Source: Candidatus Wildermuthbacteria bacterium
GTDB taxonomy: Bacteria; Patescibacteriota; Minisyncoccia; Minisyncoccales; UBA10102
Length of the DNA stretch: 6,711 nucleotides
NCBI GenBank assembly: GCA_016177245.1
Contig: JACOVR010000047.1
Span: 1-6,711, forward strand
Direction: 5' to 3'
Every line of letters begins with the position of its first letter. Positions within the stretch are counted from its first letter, which is position 1. Under the pieces are notes generated by a model. That model ran no database searches. It was not told where the DNA came from and worked only from the letters and a program-made list of their open reading frames with translations. The position numbers and the translations under genes were made by a program. Positions 5,309 to 6,711 of the stretch are shown here, piece after piece.

Positions 5309-5337
5309 GCTATTCGTATCATTCGCATGAATTCGTA
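5300..5337 (+). repeat. Degenerate ATTCG microrepeat
   Basis: ATTCG recurs at 5300, 5312, 5321 and 5331, mostly followed by (G)TA or CA, with a spacing of 9-12 nt. The first copy lies in the last codons of the MBL gene and the rest fill most of its short gap to ndk. No promoter is recognisable in this gap, so ndk may be read from upstream. Confidence 0.5.
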
Positions 5338-5355
5338 AATTAGCATTGCATTTCT

Positions 5356-5943
5356 ATGCATCCAAAAGAAGAAAAAACAGTTGTCATCGTAAAGCCCGAC
5401 GGCGTAAAAAGGGGATTGGTCGGAGAGATTGTTTCCCGTTTGGAGAAAAGGGGATTGAAAATCATTGCCCTGGAAATGTTCACTGCAACCAAAGAGCAGA
5501 TCGACGGCCACTATCCCAAAGACGAGGCGTGGATTTCGCGCGTCGGCTCAAAAACCCTTGCGAACTATGAAAAATACGGCTGGGACGCGCAAAAAGAATT
5601 GGGCACCGCAGATCCTCTAAAAATCGGCACCATGGTTCGGGCATGGCTTGTTGGCTACATGACGTCAGGCCCCTTGGTAAAAATGGTGGTAAAGGGCGTG
5701 CACGCGGTTGACATGGTGAGGAAAATCGCAGGCAACACCATGCCTGCTGCCGCAGAGATGGGAACCATCCGGGGCGATTTTTCTGTTGACGACGCAACCA
5801 TTGCAAACCGCGACAAACGGGCCATTCACAATCTCGTGCATGCTTCTGAAACCCCAGAGGAGGCGCAGCACGAAATAGAGTTTTGGTTCGCTCCCGAAGA
5901 AATCCACGACTACAAGCGCGCCGAGGAAGACATCATGTTTTAA
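5356..5943 (+). CDS. ndk: Nucleoside diphosphate kinase, long form
   Basis: Cytoplasmic enzyme that moves the gamma-phosphate from a nucleoside triphosphate to a diphosphate through a phospho-histidine, keeping NTP and dNTP pools balanced. Key residues are Lys13 in VKPDGV (12-17), Tyr53, Arg122, Arg139 in TIRGDF and the active-site segment HNLVHASE, where His162 is the phosphorylated residue and Asn159 its usual partner. The protein is 195 aa, while typical bacterial Ndk is about 140-150. The extra length is an insertion at about residues 55-97, with a WISRVGSK segment and YEKYGWD, plus a short C-terminal tail. The usual HGSD reads HASE. The start at 5356 fits the family N-terminus; it has the TCTATG context and no Shine-Dalgarno. 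It lies 47 nt after the MBL gene. Confidence 0.94.
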   Translation: MHPKEEKTVVIVKPDGVKRGLVGEIVSRLEKRGLKIIALEMFTATKEQIDGHYPKDEAWISRVGSKTLANYEKYGWDAQKELGTADPLKIGTMVRAWLVGYMTSGPLVKMVVKGVHAVDMVRKIAGNTMPAAAEMGTIRGDFSVDDATIANRDKRAIHNLVHASETPEEAQHEIEFWFAPEEIHDYKRAEEDIMF

Positions 5944-5956
5944 GCCGTTGAGCAGC

Positions 5957-5987
5957 TTGACTCATGCTCTTGAGGATGGGGTATAAT
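5957..5987 (+). promoter_or_regulatory. Strong promoter of the structured RNA / HD gene
   Basis: TTGACT (5957-5962) and a perfect TATAAT (5982-5987) are separated by 19 nt, slightly longer than optimal. The predicted transcription start at about 5994 is one base before the long helix that begins at 5995. A short inverted repeat, GAGCA (5950-5954)/TGCTC (5965-5969), flanks the -35 and might be a regulatory site. Confidence 0.7.
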
Positions 5988-5993
5988 GAGGGA

Positions 5994-6112
5994 GGCCCTG
6001 CTTGCTTTCTTTCTGGCATACATTTTTTTCGGGAGATTTGTTTCGTGAAGGCCTTGGCTTTCGCGAGCTATTACCCACCTGGATTATTCCCAGAAAAGAA
6101 AGGACGCAGGGC
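5994..6112 (+). ncRNA. Rod-shaped structured RNA with central bubble, 6S-like or leader RNA
   Basis: From the predicted transcript start, 5995-6001 pairs with 6106-6112 (7 bp). A 3x3 internal loop follows, then 6005-6012 pairs with 6095-6102 (8 bp), A6094 is bulged, and 6013-6016 pairs with 6090-6093 (4 bp). A large bubble follows (6017-6030 opposite 6077-6089). Beyond it is an apical arm, in which GGG (6031-6033) pairs with CCC (6074-6076) and an approximately 9-bp hairpin CGTGAAGGC/GCTTTCGCG (6044-6052/6057-6065) is closed by the loop CTTG. A single rod with one large central bubble is the architecture of 6S RNA, which mimics an open promoter and binds RNA polymerase. At about 120 nt it is shorter than usual 6S (160-200 nt), and no terminator follows. 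It may instead be a riboswitch-like leader of the HD gene. The pairing is read directly; the identity is inference. Confidence 0.5.
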
Positions 6113-6149
6113 GGGAGCCCGCCCAAGGCGGATTGCCGCTCTGCGTTCT
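6101..6149 (+). promoter_or_regulatory. Alternative three-way-junction fold abutting the HD gene start
   Basis: 6101-6109 (AGGACGCAG) can pair with 6141-6149 (CTGCGTTCT), nine pairs with one G-T wobble. This outer stem encloses two hairpins: GGCGG/CCGCC (6110-6114/6119-6123, loop GAGC) and GCGG/CCGC (6128-6131/6136-6139, loop ATTG). It ends 2 nt before the ATG at 6152. It uses the same bases as the 3' strand of the rod (6090-6112), so the two folds exclude each other. No T-run follows, so it is not an intrinsic terminator. Confidence 0.5.
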
Positions 6150-6151
6150 TC

Positions 6152-6711
6152 ATGAATATATTTCAACATATTCTCAACCGTTCTCTTGCTCACGTAACGC
6201 GTTTTAGTTCCAAGCCCCAGCATTTCCAAGAGAGCGTGGCAGAGCACTCTTTTTTTGTTGCGTACATTGCAACAATCATGTGCGAGCTTTTGGAAAAAGA
6301 TGGCGAAAAAATCGACAAAGAAAAAGCCATTGAGATGGCCTTGGCGCACGACATGGAAGAAATGTTTTCAGGAGACATTCTCGGACCTTTTAAGCATAAG
6401 TTGCCTGAAGTGTCTGTGGCCATCCGTACACTCAATCAGGAAATGATCAAAGAAGTGTTTGCGGATCTGCCCCAAGACCTTGCGCGCCATTTTATTTCTC
6501 TCTGGGAGGAAGAAGGTCAGAGACAAACAACAGAAGCCCAAATCGTGAAAGTAGCAGATACGCTTTCGCTCATCGCAAAGTGCGCAGAGGAAGTGAAAGT
6601 CGGCAACACGTTTTTCCAGGAGATGTATGAATCCCAGTTGAAATTGCTTCAGAACTACAATGCCGAGTGGTGGGAAAAGATTAAAAATCAGATACTAAAT
6701 ACTAAATACTA
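6152..6711 (+). CDS. HD-domain phosphohydrolase, YfbR-like 5'-nucleotidase (3' end at window edge)
   Basis: 186 codons are visible, followed by TA at the window edge. HD-domain metal-dependent phosphohydrolase resembling the YfbR/COG1896 5'-deoxynucleotidases, which cleave dNMPs to nucleosides. The metal ligands are seen in order: His32 in VAEHSFFVA, the doublet His66-Asp67 in ALAHDMEE, and Asp136 in VKVAD. The GDILGPFKH segment (74-82) corresponds to the conserved GD..xPxK loop of the family. The C-terminal half is helical with EEVKVGNTFFQEMYE (146-160). Nearly the full family length is present, so the gene is probably complete but for the last stop base: TA would become TAA if the terminal 7-nt repeat continues. 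The start ATG at 6152 matches the family N-terminus and has no Shine-Dalgarno; a structured leader lies directly upstream. A role with ndk in nucleotide balance is plausible from proximity only. Confidence 0.85.
   Translation, partial: MNIFQHILNRSLAHVTRFSSKPQHFQESVAEHSFFVAYIATIMCELLEKDGEKIDKEKAIEMALAHDMEEMFSGDILGPFKHKLPEVSVAIRTLNQEMIKEVFADLPQDLARHFISLWEEEGQRQTTEAQIVKVADTLSLIAKCAEEVKVGNTFFQEMYESQLKLLQNYNAEWWEKIKNQILNTKY
6692..6711 (+). repeat. Heptamer tandem repeat (ATACTAA), running off the window
   Basis: ATACTAA, ATACTAA and ATACTA form 2.9 units of a perfect 7-nt repeat cut by the window edge. It encodes the last residues (ILNTKY) of the HD protein. Because 7 is not a multiple of 3, each frame meets a TAA within three units, so the repeat itself probably supplies the stop codon. 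Confidence 0.75.

Noticed and set aside
6104..6146. GC-rich hairpins upstream of the HD gene as a terminator
   Set aside because: The stems are not followed by a T-run and the fold ends at the start codon region.
5964..6155. 63-codon + strand open frame in the leader of the HD gene
   Set aside because: It has no ribosome-binding site or family resemblance, begins upstream of the predicted transcript start, and overlaps the base-paired RNA.

Overview
The window looks like part of a small, reduced bacterial genome of the Candidate Phyla Radiation (Patescibacteria, most like Parcubacteria). This is an inference from several signs: most starts lack a Shine-Dalgarno sequence, genes are short and tightly packed, there is a 53-aa DUF5679-type zinc-ribbon protein, the nucleoside diphosphate kinase is a long (195 aa) form, there is a stand-alone ComEC-type metallo-beta-lactamase, and intergenic DNA carries GC-rich hairpins and short AT-rich microrepeats. 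All supported genes are on the + strand.

Region 1 (1-2967) is a copper-handling operon. After the terminator of an upstream gene, a TTGACA/TATGAT promoter is overlapped by a CsoR-type operator (ATACCCCCTGGGGGTAT). It drives csoR, then a CopB-like P1B ATPase with an N-terminal metal-binding segment, then two small membrane proteins (a DoxX-like four-helix protein and an 83-aa three-helix protein). The expected logic is that metal-bound repressor releases the operator and the ATPase exports copper. The spacing suggests that the csoR mRNA is leaderless.

Region 2 (2968-3541) holds one small gene of unknown function (97 aa) as its own transcription unit. It has a long leader, a perfect 22-bp TetR-type palindrome, the only full Shine-Dalgarno sequence in the window, and a clear terminator.

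Region 3 (3542-5943) holds housekeeping-like genes: a PIG-L/LmbE deacetylase, the DUF5679 protein, a secreted or anchored ComEC-like MBL hydrolase whose start is overlapped by a GC-rich repeat hairpin, and ndk. The junctions carry heptamer or ATTCG microrepeats.

Region 4 (5944-6711) has a strong promoter, then a leader whose predicted transcript folds from its first bases into one long rod with a large central bubble. That architecture resembles 6S RNA, or it could be a structured mRNA leader. A second, mutually exclusive fold abuts the start of an HD-domain nucleotidase-like gene. That gene runs to the window edge, where a 7-nt repeat appears to encode its last residues and probably its stop codon. 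The leader RNA is the best candidate in this window for something undescribed.
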